DNA of 64,000 nt from Helichrysum umbraculigerum (taxonomy: Eukaryota > Streptophyta > Magnoliopsida > Asterales > Asteraceae), in contig CATIUR010000001.1 in the NCBI GenBank assembly GCA_949592205.1, positions 214,092,250 through 214,156,249 on the forward strand. The letters run 5' to 3'. Shown piece by piece: positions 12,488 through 24,500 of the stretch. The notes beneath the pieces were generated by a model. The model searched no databases, was not told the DNA's origin, and worked only from the letters and a program-made list of their open reading frames with translations. The position numbers and the translations under genes are program-made. Every line of letters starts with the position of its first letter. Position 1 is the first letter of the stretch.

Positions 12488-15483
12488 TGTGACAACCGTC
12501 AAACCTCAGGTCATTATCACACTAGAATCGTAAATTACATTTACTGCATTCCTTAAATCCGAGTGAAATTCCTAGGTTACGACTTCGCAAGCTTATTAAG
12601 CCATAGAACGACTTAGAGATTGCTTAGTGAACCATAAGTTCTTTTAGAGATGTTATAATAGGTTACTAAGTGCCAAATTAAACAAAGAAAATTTACCTCT
12701 TTATAGTTTAACAAAAATCTTTATCAAATCGCAAACCGAAATTCCCGTGACTCGACAACGTAAACTTAATCGGATAAATAATCTCGTTAATATCAAACTT
12801 AGACAAATTAAATGATTAAAAATCCATATCAAGAACTTAGAAAATAAAATCTTATAACTCAAATATTAATCCTCAAAACATCACAAAATAAACCTTTTAA
12901 CATACAAATACTTACACACTTTTAATACAAACTAATTATACAATATTTATATACATTATTTAACAAATAAAAATAATAATAATGACAATAATAAGATCCT
13001 AAAATCTGGCACCCTCCCACCTATTTCCATTCAAATTATTTATTTTTCCTATATCCTCATTATCACTTTCATTTTTCCAAAATCCATCATTTCTCTTTCT
13101 AAAAACACACATATTTTCTCTCTATTCTCTCTAAAAACTCAGCCACATTCAAAGAGAAAATTCAGAATATTGAAGGTATTCATCACCAAATAAACTCTTA
13201 AAGGTAAACTAAATCATCTAAACATACCTATCTTCCATTTTCTTGTATTTTTTCTTCACAAAAATTCGGATTTTAAGCCCTTTCCATGGCTAAAATCCTC
13301 ATGCAAAGCTTGATGTTTGTAGGTTATCTCTTTTCACATCTTTATGTGTTAAAAGAAAGAATAACCCATGATCAAACCGAAAATCAAGTGAAAAATCGTG
13401 TTATTGCTTGTAACTAGTTAGATCTTGTTCATCTTTGTGTATATCTTTCTTTTTATGCTAAAAATCATCTCTAACACATCTTAGATGTAATCCAACACCA
13501 TGCATGTGTTAGAAAATGGATTTAAAGGTCAAAATAATCAAGAACCACTTCTATTTTATGTTTAATGTTTTTCATTTTGAACAAAACATCATTTTGGGGC
13601 TTGTTTGGTTTCTGCCCAGATTTGAGTACGAGATTCACCAAGGTGTTTCTCCCTCTCAACATAACCAAAATGGACGTTTTATGAGCCAAAAATCAAGTTC
13701 AAGATGTCAGCTTTCAAACCCCACTGGCCTCATGTCATTTTGAGTTCGTTTACTATTTTTAATAATTTTTGTTTGAACATGGGTATAATCTGTCTAAAAA
13801 GTCAGAAAAGCCACCCTTAGTATTTTTGTGATATCTTGAGTTATACAAATCCAAAAGACTTGAAACCACCACCAAAAGTTTAAAATTTTTGTCTGGAACA
13901 AAAGTCATTAGGATGAGTTTTTCTAGAAATGCATGCATTTTTCTCAATAATCAATGCTTCTTGCATGTGTCCAGATTGGTCAATTTCTGGACCTCATAGG
14001 ATAACGTATTTTCCTAAAAATACTAAGACTTTTCTAACAATCCTAGAAAAATTACAGGAACTATTTAAGACCTTGGGTATCATCTATGATTTTTCTCAAA
14101 TTCTAATTCGGACTCTAAACTTTTGAAATCGAACCACCAAATTGATATATTTTCTGGAAAAACAGAAAAGTGGACTGTTTTGAGCATATAGAATAAACCA
14201 ACACTTGTAAGCATACTAAAAGTGAAAGGAATCATTCTTTTGACATATGAACATTTTTAAGGGTTGGGTAAAGATTTTGGGTCAACCGAAGAGGTTTGAC
14301 CGAGTCAACAAAAATAGGACTCGACACTTGGAACATTGACCAAACTATTCGAAACTAAATATTGTAATTGCACAACTCGACAACACCCGACGCATTGTAA
14401 AGTATACAACTAACAAGCTCAATATGACTAGTATGGTATGCTTGACAAATTTTAGATGTTGTAACTTGTGAATTAATTATTATACTCAAACATGATTATT
14501 GAAAATTAACAAACTTCAAAACAAACAAACCATTTTGGCACCTTGTAATCTAATTATTTAGCTAAGCAATCCTATCAAACCAAACTCGTCAAGAATCTAA
14601 AATTGAAACCTCATTTTCATAGGACTTGGATAGGAGTCATACCCGGCAAACACGCGCGTTACATCCATCAGTTTACGCTTACGCTCAATTGTGAGTTCTC
14701 ACAGCCCCTTTTTCACTTGTTTAATATCTTGGGGTGAAAAGCATGATTCTAAATTTTTGCTAAATTGGTTGTACATTCATGAACTTGTTAAATCTTTACC
14801 ATGCTACTTATGCGAATTGGTGTGTATACTATTGTTATGCTTGAGTACTATCGTGCTAAAGTCCCCGGAAATACCTTTACACTACTTATTAACTCGTCCG
14901 AGAGCCAGACGAGCCGTTAATATTTATGGATAGCGCTATTTAGGGTAGACCATCCCTCACTCACACTGTAACGTGGGTGCATAGTATTACTTTTACTCAT
15001 GTTACCGATAGAACATGGAGCTTGGGGCATGTGTCGGTCTAATCGGTTTAGTAGTGGCCTCATTGCATTAACGTTCGTATATACTACTTTCCTATTCGCA
15101 ATATTTACAACCAATCATTTATATTTATATACTTGATGAACAAAGCTTTTGATTCATTTATCTATAACATTAAACCTGTGAACTCACCAACTATGACCAT
15201 AGTTGACCGTTTGTTTATCATGCTTTTCAGGAAATCGACAGTAAGACGCATTCTAGGAGTACTTTTGTGTGGATGCATTCTCGCATGCGTTTGCTTTAAT
15301 TTGGATTATGACTAACTTTTGGAAACTTTTATGAACTTGTTGTAATCACCTTTGGAATTATGTTTTGAACTTGTGGTAACTTGTAATACTTTTGCTAAAT
15401 TAGGTATGGTATTACTTCTATATCTTGTGCATTTGTTACCCGGTACTGTTACACCTCGTGTTTCCGCTTTAGCGGGGTGTGAC
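12488..15483 (+). repeat. 5' LTR of the gypsy element
   Basis: Starts TGTGACAACCGTC and ends GCGGGGTGTGAC, followed by A, a short spacer and the primer-binding site. The ORFs of 60-80 codons inside recur identically in the 3' LTR and are not genes. Confidence 0.92.
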
Positions 15484-15488
15484 AGGTT

Positions 15489-15499
15489 TGGTATCAGAG
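15489..15499 (+). other. Primer-binding site of the gypsy element
   Basis: TGGTATCAGAG, complementary to the 3' end of initiator tRNA-Met, six bases after the 5' LTR. It would prime minus-strand DNA synthesis. Confidence 0.85.
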
Positions 15500-15877
15500 A
15501 CTAAGGTTATAGAGAATGCCGGTTTTTCCAAACAAAAACCCCAACTATAACCAACATTTTTCTTTAAAATCTTTTCTTAAAACTCCAAAGGTATTACCAA
15601 TTAAACTAAATCGAGCATAGTACTAGTATAGCTAAACCATGTGTTGCATTATTGGACCTCAATTAGGCATAGCCTGATCACCTATGTTTAATTTAGGTAA
15701 GATTATGAGAGACACGGAATAGGTATACTACGATTATGTTGATTTTTCTTTCCTGTTTAAACCTTTGGAAAGCAAACGTTGTGTGTGTGCATTGCATATC
15801 GTAGGCATCCATAGTAGCACTATTAGTAACTAAGTATATCTTTAGGAACTAAGTTCTCCTTTTTATACAGACTTACC

Positions 15878-16501
15878 ATGTCACACTCATCACTTCACGC
15901 TCTTGGATCGGCTGACGATTCTGGCTACTACACTGGTCGCCCTCGCGACAACACCTTGAGTTCCGAGCCAGAGGAGGCCCCCTATGAGGATTCTGAGCCA
16001 GAGGAAGCCCCCTATGAGGACCATGAGTCAGAAAACGAAGTTAGTAGCCGAGAGGTCACCCGAGAGAATACGAGGGTGACTCCGACACCCATCTCACCTC
16101 AGCCACCTCAAAATGGTGTGCGCTTGAGGGCCACTGCTCGTATGAGCGTTGCCCCACCTGTCAGATTTGCAGTACGAGACTTCCCTCCAGGGACTGGACC
16201 TTCAGGAACTGTACCTCCTGAGACTGTTTCTGGGATCCCAATTTCACGAGATCCCAACATGACTTATTGGATTGCACGTAGGGTAGATGAAATAAGTCAT
16301 GAACTTCATGCTCATAGGGCTGGCCTTGCCCAACATGGACAGATGTTGGGTAACATAGCAGACCTAACAGACCGGTTAATTTATCGTGCAAATGATGCCA
16401 GGGACACAGCAAGTACAGCGATATTTTGGTGCAGAGTGTTGGCAGGGCTCACGTTTCTTTTGGCTGCGATGCTTATTTGGGTAGTTTGGTTTAGGATGTA
16501 G
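15878..16501 (+). CDS. Extra ORF upstream of gag: acidic protein with C-terminal membrane anchor
   Basis: A 207-aa ORF between the primer-binding site and gag-pol, same strand. The N-terminal third is acidic and low-complexity, with a duplicated SEPEEAPYED. The middle is Pro-rich. Residues about 125-180 look helical (ARRVDEISHELHAHRAGLAQ, then heptad-like spacing). Residues about 184-205 (LAGLTFLLAAMLIWVVWF) form one strong hydrophobic segment ending in RM, so a tail-anchored topology is likely. I recognise no known domain. Plant env-like ORFs normally lie downstream of pol, not here. Being open in a young element argues that it is maintained, but that needs copies to compare. Confidence 0.7.
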   Translation: MSHSSLHALGSADDSGYYTGRPRDNTLSSEPEEAPYEDSEPEEAPYEDHESENEVSSREVTRENTRVTPTPISPQPPQNGVRLRATARMSVAPPVRFAVRDFPPGTGPSGTVPPETVSGIPISRDPNMTYWIARRVDEISHELHAHRAGLAQHGQMLGNIADLTDRLIYRANDARDTASTAIFWCRVLAGLTFLLAAMLIWVVWFRM

Positions 16502-16787
16502 TGCTTGTAGTATGTGTCAACTTTTCAATCCTAGTGAATGTCTTTTGTTTCAGTGAATTATGAAAAATTGTAATGTAATGGTTGATCCAAATTTTCAAAT
16601 CCTGGTTTATTAATGGAAAAACATTACCTTGTTCATTTTATATGACTATGGCAATTACTTACACACTTACTTGAATGTAAAACTTTTACTGCAGCTTAGT
16701 TTCAATTGATTACTAAAATATTAAAGTTTTAATGATACAAATATACAATACAAGCACTAACCAATAGCTTTTACCTGACTTAGAATC
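16502..16787 (+). other. Spacer between the upstream ORF and gag-pol
   Basis: AT-rich, non-coding. It contains a pyrimidine-rich stretch ending in 'ttttactgcag' near 16694, a plausible splice acceptor that could let a spliced RNA deliver gag-pol without the upstream ORF. This is an inference from the motif only. Confidence 0.35.
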
Positions 16788-19700
16788 ATGCCTCCGAGGA
16801 GAAACACAGACAACGTAGCTGAACGAGTAGCACAAGAACTTAACGCGGCACTACCTAACCTCGTTGCTCAAATCACCGCGGGTATCAATGCAGCACAAGG
16901 GAACCTGGGAGGACAACCTACTAACAACAATCAAGGATGCAGCTACAAAACCTTCATGTCATGCCGTCCCAAGGAGTTCTTCGGGACAGAAGGTGCTGTT
17001 GGGCTGTTATCCTGGATTGAAAGCATGGAGTCAGTGCTCCACATCAGCAAATGCTCACCTGAAAGCCAAGTTGTATATGCGTCATGCATGTTTCAGGGAA
17101 GAGCATTGACTTGGTGGAATAACCAAATTCAAACCAGAGGTCGCGAAGCTGCGTATAACCTTTCATGGGAGGAATTGAAGAGGATGTTGATCGAAGAGTA
17201 CTGTCCAAAAGATGCACTTCAGAAATTGGAATCTGAATTCTGGAATCACGCCATGACTGGAACTGACATCGATAAGTACACTGCCCGATTTCATGAGCTT
17301 GCAAGGCTAGTACCCCACATGGTTACCCCAGAGGAGAAAAGAGTGGACAGGTACATATGGGGTTTAGCTCCAGAAATACGAGGGATGGTTACCTCGGCAA
17401 ACCCATCAACCATTCAGGCGGCTGTAGTCTTGGCTAACCGCCTGACAAATGATGTGATTAGATCAGGTGGATCATCGAAAGGGAAAGATAATGGAAAGAG
17501 GAAGCAGGAGAACCAACCAAGGAACAGGGGTGGTGGTAACCCAGATAAGAAACAGATGGTGGCGAAAAATTTTGGTGTGGTTGCCCAAGGACAGAAGCAA
17601 TACACCGGGCCGCATCCAAAGTGTAACAAGTGCAACTATCACCATTCTGGAAATTGTCCGGTGTGCGACAAGTGTAAACGGACGGGCCACTATTCCAAGT
17701 ACTGCAAGAGTGGTAATGGGAACAATGGGCAAAAAGCAGCATGCTTCGAGTGTGGAAGCCTGGACCATCTCAAGAACACTTGCCCTAGGCTGAATAGAGC
17801 CCCTAATAACAATGCTGGAAATCAAAGGGGCCCAGCACGAGGACGGGCATTTGTCATTGGAACTGAGGAAGCAAGGCAGGATCCGAACGCTGTGACAGGT
17901 ACATTCCTCTTAAATAATCACTACGCGTCTGTACTGTTTGACTCTGGAGCAGAAAGAAGTTTTGTCTCACTAGAGTTTAGGCCACTGATTAATTTAAAGC
18001 CAGACAAACTAAAGGAGATCTATATTATCGAGTATGCTAATGGTCATGAATTTCAGGCTAGGGACATAATTCTAGGTTGTACCTTGAACCTAGCTGATAA
18101 GTCATTTAATATCGACCTAATTCCAATCGAACTGAAAAGTTTCGATGTAGTGGTGGGTATGGACTGGCTCACCAAGGTCCGAGCGGAGATTGTCTGTTTT
18201 GAAAAAGTTATCCGAATACCTCTCAAAGACGGAGAAACTCTTGCTGTGCAAGGAGATAAACCCGATCGAGAGCTCAAAATTGTGTCTACTATAAAGATGC
18301 ATAAGTATCTGGAGAAAGAGTGCCGTGCATTTCTGGCTCACGTGGTGGAAAAGAAACCGAAGGAGAAGCGTATCCAAGATATACCTGTAGTTAGAGATCA
18401 CCCCGAAGTTTTCCCGGAAGATTTACCTGGACTTCCCCCGCCAAGGCAAGTCGAATTTCGAATTGATCTAGTTCCCGGGGCAGCACCTGTAACTAAAGCA
18501 CCATATCGCTTGGCACCGGCTGAGATGCAGGAGCTATCAGAACAATTACAAGAACTTCTGAGCAAAGGTTTGATTCGGCCAAGCTCATCGCCCTGGGGAG
18601 CTCCCGTTCTCTTCGTCAAAAAGAAAGATAGGTCATTCCGGATGTGTATTGATTATAGAGAACTAAACAAGTTGACTATTAAGAATCGTTACCCTCTTCC
18701 CCGAATAGATGATCTATTTGATCAGCTACAAGGCGCATCCTACTTTTCGAAAATTGATCTACGATCTGGATACCATCAAGTGGGTGTGCGCGAGGAAGAC
18801 GTTCCTAAGACAGCCTTTAGAACTCGATATGGACACTACGAGTTCTTGGTAATGCCCTTCGGACTAACAAACGCACCTGCAGTTTTCATGGATTTGATGA
18901 ATAGGGTATGCAGACCATACCTAGATAAGTTCGTGATAGTGTTCATCGACGACATATTGATTTACTCACGGAATAAGGAAGATCACGAACATCATTTGAA
19001 GTTGATACTAGAACTACTCAAGGACCAAAAATTGTATGCTAAGTTCTCAAAGTGCGAATTTTGGCTCCGAGAGGTACACTTCCTTGGTCACGTAGTCAAC
19101 GAAAAAGGAATCCAAGTGGACCCAGCTAAGATTGAAGCAATTAAAAAGTGGGAGGCTCCGAGAACCCCTACAGAAATTCGTCAATTTCTGGGATTGGCTG
19201 GTTACTACCGGAGATTCATTGAGAACTTTTCAAAAATCGCTAAGCCTTTAACAGAATTGACCCAAAAGGCGAAGGAGTTTGTTTGGGGGAAAATGCAGGA
19301 GGAAGCATTCCAAACACTGAAGCATAGGCTATGCGATGCACCAATCTTGGCGTTACCCGAGGGAACAGAGGATTTTGTCGTATACTGTGATGCGTCACAC
19401 CAGGGATTGGGATGTGTGCTAATGCAAAAGAATAAGGTCATCGCTTATGCATCGAGGCAGCTCAAGGAGCATGAGAAGAACTATACAACACACGACTTGG
19501 AGCTAGGAGCTGTAGTCTTTGCCCTTAAGATCTGGAGACACTATCTGTATGGTACAAAGTGCACTGTGTTTACTGACCATAAGAGTCTTCAACATATCTT
19601 TGACCAGAAAATGCTCAACATGAGGCAAAGGAGATGGGTAGAATTGCTTAGTGACTACGATTGTGAGATCAAGTATCATCCAGGCAAAGCGAATGTGGTA

Positions 19701-21212
19701 GCAGATGCTTTAAGTAGGAAGGAAAGGTTAAGACCCTCACGAGTACGAGCATTGGGAATGATGGTTCAAACGAGTTTAAAAACTCGAATCCTTGACGCTC
19801 AAAGAGAAGCAATGAGACCTGAAAATATAAAGAACGAGACTCTACACAACCTAGACCAGAAATTTGAAATTAAGACTGATGGAGTTCGTTACTTCAAGGA
19901 GAGGGCATGGATTCCGAGAACCGACAATCTAAGGGATGTCATCATGGATGAAGCCCATAGATCCAGGTATTCAATCCACCCAGGAGCTGATAAGATGTAC
20001 AGGGATTTAATGGAATACTATTGGTGGCCGGGGATGAAGAAAGATATTGCCCTGTATGTTGGGAAATGTTTAACATGTTCTAAGGTCAAAGCAGAGTACC
20101 AGAAACCATCCGGTTTGTTACAACAGCCGGAAATTCCCCAATGGAAGTGGGAGCAAATATCAATGGATTTTATAACCAAGTTGCCCAGGACGGCAAGGGG
20201 ACATGACTCGATTTGGGTTATAGTGGATCGGTTGACGAAATCCGCACATTTTCTTCCGATCCGAGAAGACTACAAGATGGAAAAGCTCGCACAGGTCTAT
20301 ATTAATGAAATTGTTCCACGTCACGGAATACCTCTTTCCATAATTTCTGATAGGGATAGCCGATTCACGTCGCGCTTTTGGCAATTACTCCAGAAAACCC
20401 TAGGTACTCAACTGAACTTAAGTACTGCCTATCACCCCCAAACTGACGGGCAAAGTGAGCGAACCATACAAACTTTGGAAGACATGTTACGAGCCTGCGT
20501 GATTGACTTCGGAGGAAGCTGGGATACTCACTTACCTTTAGTGGAGTTTTCCTATAACAACAGTTATCACACTAGCATTGAGTGTGCTCCATTTGAAGCC
20601 TTGTATGGGCGTAAATGTCGTTCACCGCTTTGTTGGTTGGAGGCAGGTGACAGACAGTTGACGAGACTCGACATCATACAAGAAACAACTGACAAGATCA
20701 CGACTATCAGGGAAAGACTGAAGACAGCCAGAAGTAGTCAGAAAAGCTACGCAGATAACCGTAGGAAACCTCTAGAATTTCAAATCGGTGATAAAGTACT
20801 CCTAAAGGTGTCACCGTGGAAAGGCGTTATCCGCTTTGGAAAGCGAGGAAAACTAAGCCCGAGATATATTGGACCTTTCGAGGTACTGCAAAGGATTGGT
20901 CCGGTAGCTTACCGACTCAAACTGCCGCAAGAGCTCAGTGGCATCCACGACACATTCCATGTTTCTAACCTAAAGAAATGCTTATCTGATGAAACACTCG
21001 TTGTCCCTCTCGAGGAAGTTCGAATTGACGATAAACTCCACTTCATAGAAGAACCACTCGAAATCATAGACCGCGAAGTCAAGAGATTGAAGCGAAGCCG
21101 AATTCCCATAGTTAAAGTCCGGTGGAATTCGCGACGGGGTCCTGAATTCACTTGGGAGCGCGAGGATCAATTCCGACGCAAGTATCCGCATCTATTCTCG
21201 AGTGCTTCGTAG
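16788..21212 (+). CDS. Ty3/gypsy gag-pol polyprotein with chromodomain
   Basis: 1474 aa, no stop or frameshift. Order: Gag (about 1-340) with CCHC zinc knuckles CDKCKRTGHYSKYC (about 290-304) and CFECGSLDHLKNTC (about 318-332); aspartic protease with LFDSGAERSF (about 383); reverse transcriptase with the catalytic FIDDILIYS (about 719); RNase H with VYCDASHQGLG (about 864) and VFTDHKSLQ; integrase with an HHCC zinc region (about 1050-1095), then the catalytic Asp in SMDFITKLP, SDRDSRF, and Glu in the SERTIQTLEDM segment; a C-terminal chromodomain-like end (EIIDREVKRLKR, WNSRRGPEFTWE). It makes capsid, copies RNA to DNA and integrates it, the chromodomain probably steering integration. All key residues I can check are present, so the element may be active. 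Confidence 0.95.
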   Translation: MPPRRNTDNVAERVAQELNAALPNLVAQITAGINAAQGNLGGQPTNNNQGCSYKTFMSCRPKEFFGTEGAVGLLSWIESMESVLHISKCSPESQVVYASCMFQGRALTWWNNQIQTRGREAAYNLSWEELKRMLIEEYCPKDALQKLESEFWNHAMTGTDIDKYTARFHELARLVPHMVTPEEKRVDRYIWGLAPEIRGMVTSANPSTIQAAVVLANRLTNDVIRSGGSSKGKDNGKRKQENQPRNRGGGNPDKKQMVAKNFGVVAQGQKQYTGPHPKCNKCNYHHSGNCPVCDKCKRTGHYSKYCKSGNGNNGQKAACFECGSLDHLKNTCPRLNRAPNNNAGNQRGPARGRAFVIGTEEARQDPNAVTGTFLLNNHYASVLFDSGAERSFVSLEFRPLINLKPDKLKEIYIIEYANGHEFQARDIILGCTLNLADKSFNIDLIPIELKSFDVVVGMDWLTKVRAEIVCFEKVIRIPLKDGETLAVQGDKPDRELKIVSTIKMHKYLEKECRAFLAHVVEKKPKEKRIQDIPVVRDHPEVFPEDLPGLPPPRQVEFRIDLVPGAAPVTKAPYRLAPAEMQELSEQLQELLSKGLIRPSSSPWGAPVLFVKKKDRSFRMCIDYRELNKLTIKNRYPLPRIDDLFDQLQGASYFSKIDLRSGYHQVGVREEDVPKTAFRTRYGHYEFLVMPFGLTNAPAVFMDLMNRVCRPYLDKFVIVFIDDILIYSRNKEDHEHHLKLILELLKDQKLYAKFSKCEFWLREVHFLGHVVNEKGIQVDPAKIEAIKKWEAPRTPTEIRQFLGLAGYYRRFIENFSKIAKPLTELTQKAKEFVWGKMQEEAFQTLKHRLCDAPILALPEGTEDFVVYCDASHQGLGCVLMQKNKVIAYASRQLKEHEKNYTTHDLELGAVVFALKIWRHYLYGTKCTVFTDHKSLQHIFDQKMLNMRQRRWVELLSDYDCEIKYHPGKANVVADALSRKERLRPSRVRALGMMVQTSLKTRILDAQREAMRPENIKNETLHNLDQKFEIKTDGVRYFKERAWIPRTDNLRDVIMDEAHRSRYSIHPGADKMYRDLMEYYWWPGMKKDIALYVGKCLTCSKVKAEYQKPSGLLQQPEIPQWKWEQISMDFITKLPRTARGHDSIWVIVDRLTKSAHFLPIREDYKMEKLAQVYINEIVPRHGIPLSIISDRDSRFTSRFWQLLQKTLGTQLNLSTAYHPQTDGQSERTIQTLEDMLRACVIDFGGSWDTHLPLVEFSYNNSYHTSIECAPFEALYGRKCRSPLCWLEAGDRQLTRLDIIQETTDKITTIRERLKTARSSQKSYADNRRKPLEFQIGDKVLLKVSPWKGVIRFGKRGKLSPRYIGPFEVLQRIGPVAYRLKLPQELSGIHDTFHVSNLKKCLSDETLVVPLEEVRIDDKLHFIEEPLEIIDREVKRLKRSRIPIVKVRWNSRRGPEFTWEREDQFRRKYPHLFSSAS

Positions 21213-21265
21213 CACAATGGGACGAGTTGAATTTCGGGACGAAATTCATTTCAACGGTGGGATAT

Positions 21266-24250
21266 TGTGACAACCGTCAAACCTCAGGTCATTATCACAC
21301 TAGAATCGTAAATTACATTTACCGCATTCCTTAAATCCGAGTGAAATTCCTAGGTTACGACTTCGCAAGCTTATTAAGCCATAGAACGACTTAGAGATTG
21401 CTTAGTGAACCATAAGTTCTTTAGAGATGTTATAATAGGTTACTAAGTGCCAAATTAAACAAAGAAAATTTACCTCTTTATAGTTTAACAAAAATCTTTA
21501 TCAAATCGCAAACCGAAATTCCCGTGACTCGACAACGTAAACTTAATCGGATAAATAATCTCGTTAATATCAAACTTAGACAAATTAAATGATTAAAAAT
21601 CCATATCAAGAACTTAGAAAATAAAATCTTATAACTCAAATATTAATCCTCAAAACATCACAAAATAAACCTTTTAACATACAAATACTTACACACTTTT
21701 AATACAAACTAATTATACAATATTTATATACATTATTTAACAAATAAAAATAATAATAATGACAATAATAAGATCCTAAAATCTGGCCCCCTCCCACCTA
21801 TTTCCATTCAAATTATTTATTTTTCCTATATCCTCATTATCACTTTCATTTTCCCAAAACCCATCATTTCTCTTTCTAAAAACACACATATTTTCTCTCT
21901 ATTCTCTCTAAAAACTCAGCCACATTCAAAGAGAAAATTCAGAATATTGAAGGTATTCATCACCAAATAAACTCTTAAAGGTAAACTAAATCATCTAAAC
22001 ATACCTATCTTCCATTTTCTTGTATTTTTTCTTCACAAAAATTCGGATTTTAAGCCCTTTCCATGGCTAAAATCCTCATGCAAAGCTTGATGTTTGTAGG
22101 TTATCTCTTTTCACATCTTTATGTGTTAAAAGAAAGAATAACCCATGATCAAACCGAAAATCAAGTGAAAAATCGTGTTATTGCTTGTAACTAGTTAGAT
22201 CTTGTTCATCTTTGTGTATATCTTTCTTTTTATGCTAAAAATCATCTCTAACACATCTTAGATGTAATCCAACACCATGCATGTGTTAGAAAATGGATTT
22301 AAAGGTCAAAATAATCAAGAACCACTTCTATTTTATGTTTAATGTTTTTCATTTTGAACAAAACATCATTTTGGGGCTTGTTTGGTTTCTGCCCAGATTT
22401 GAGTACGAGATTCACCAAGGTGTTTCTCCCTCTCAACATAACCAAAATGGACGTTTTATGAGCCAAAAATCAAGTTCAAGATGTCAGCTTTCAAACCCCA
22501 CTGGCCTCATGTCATTTTGAGTTCGTTTACTATTTTTAATAATTTTTGTTTGAACATGGGTATAATCTGTCTAAAAAGTCAGAAAAGCCACCCTTAGTAT
22601 TTTTGTGATATCTTGAGTTATACAAATCCAAAAGACTTGAAACCACCACCAAAAGTTTAAAATTTTTGTCTGGAACAAAAGTCATTAGGATGAGTTTTTC
22701 TAGAAATGCATGCATTTTTCTCAATAATCAATGCTTCTTGCATGTGTCCAGATTGGTCAATTTCTGGACCTCATAGGATAACGTATTTTCCTAAAAATAC
22801 TAAGACTTTTCTAACAATCCTAGAAAAATTACAGGAACTATTTAAGACCTTGGGTATCATCTATGATTTTTCTCAAATTCTAATTCGGACTGAAATCGAA
22901 CCACCAAATTGATATATTTTCTGGAAAAACAGAAAAGTGGACTGTTTTGAGCATATAGAATAAACCAACACTTGTAAGCATACTAAAAGTGAAAGGAATC
23001 ATTCTTTTGACATATGAACATTTTTAAGGGTTGGGTAAAGATTTTGGGTCAACCGAAGAGGTTTGACCGAGTCAACAAAAATAGGACTCGACACTTGGAA
23101 CATTGACCAAACTATTCGAAACTAAATATTGTAATTGCACAACTCGACAACACCCGACGCATTGTAAAGTATACAACTAACAAGCTCAATATGACTAGTA
23201 TGGTATGCTTGACAAATTTTAGATGTTGTAACTTGTGAATTAATTATTATACTCAAACATGATTATTGAAAATTAACAAACTTCAAAACAAACAAACCAT
23301 TTTGGCACCTTGTAATCTAATTATTTAGCTAAGCAATCCTATCAAACCAAACTCGTCAAGAATCTAAAATTGAAACCTCATTTTCATAGGACTTGGATAG
23401 GAGTCATACCCGGCAAACACGCGCGTTACATCCATCAGTTTACGCTTACGCTCAATTGTGAGTTCTCACAGCCCCTTTTTCACTTGTTTAATATCTTGGG
23501 GTGAAAAGCATGATTCTAAATTTTTGCTAAATTGGTTGTACATTCATGAACTTGTTAAATCTTTACCATGCTACTTATGCGAATTGGTGTGTATACTATT
23601 GTTATGCTTGAGTACTATCGTGCTAAAGTCCCCGGAAATACCTTTACACTACTTATTAACTCGTCCGAGAGCCAGACGAGCCGTTAATATTTATGGATAG
23701 CGCTATTTAGGGTAGACCATCCCTCACTCACACTGTAACGTGGGTGCATAGTATTACTTTTACTCATGTTACCGATAGAACATGGAGCTTGGGGCATGTG
23801 TCGGTCTAATCGGTTTAGTAGTGGCCTCATTGCATTAACGTTCGTATATACTACTTTCCTATTCGCAATATTTACAACCAATCATTTATATTTATATACT
23901 TGATGAACAAAGCTTTTGATTCATTTATCTATAACATTAAACCTGTGAACTCACCAACTATGACCATAGTTGACCGTTTGTTTATCATGCTTTTCAGGAA
24001 ATCGACAGTAAGACGCATTCTAGGAGTACTTTTGTGTGGATGCATTCTCGCATGCGTTTGCTTTAATTTGGATTATGACTAACTTTTGGAAACTTTTATG
24101 AACTTGTTGTAATCACCTTTGGAATTATGTTTTGAACTTGTGGTAACTTGTAATACTTTTGCTAAATTAGGTATGGTATTACTTCTATATCTTGTGCATT
24201 TGTTACCCGGTACTGTTACACCTCGTGTTTCCGCTTTAGCGGGGTGTGAC
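21266..24250 (+). repeat. 3' LTR of the gypsy element
   Basis: Nearly identical to 12488-15483. The largest difference is a 10-bp deletion near 22892. Preceded by the purine-rich 'aacggtgggatat'. It ends at TGTGAC, one base short of the canonical CA terminus, and abuts GATCC of the target repeat. Confidence 0.92.
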
Positions 24251-24500
24251 GATCCTGGGAATGGGTCGAGATCGCGTTTACAAGAAGAAATCCTTCATTA
24301 CTCAAAATTCACTCAGCAACGCGATCCTGGAAATGAGGTGGGATCGCGTTTACAAGAACAAAATAAATCTGTAACCAAAATACACTGGTGAACGCGATCC
24401 GGGATTTAGGCTGGGATCGCGTTTGCACGAGTAAAATGCGACTGAAACAAATTAATACTAAGGAACGCGATCCGGACATAAGGCTGGGATCGTGTTTCAG
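24246..24500. repeat. GATCGCG-word tandem cluster, right part (about 72-bp units)
   Basis: Four units, each starting (cg)CGATCC and containing a GGGATCGCG or GATCGCG/GATCGTG half about 20 bp later, spaced about 70-75 bp. Each unit is an imperfect inverted repeat. The gypsy element sits inside the first unit. The cluster lies about 670-925 bp from the 5' end of the minus-strand solo LTR. Confidence 0.8.

Larger units (their letters stand above)
12488..24250 (+). mobile_element. Young Ty3/gypsy chromovirus, structurally complete (11.8 kb)
   Basis: Two LTRs of 2996 and 2985 bp (12488-15483 and 21266-24250) differ by eye at about four bases plus a 1-bp and a 10-bp indel, so insertion was recent. 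Between them are a primer-binding site, an upstream ORF, one uninterrupted gag-pol ORF and a polypurine-rich stretch before the 3' LTR. The order protease-RT-RNase H-integrase-chromodomain marks a chromovirus; the clade (Tekay/Del-like) is a guess. No TSD is visible, and the 3' LTR lacks the final A expected of ...TGTGACA. Confidence 0.93.

Noticed and set aside
13516..15315. Five small ORFs repeated at 22293-24082
   Set aside because: They lie in the two gypsy LTRs; the repetition reflects LTR identity, not gene duplication.
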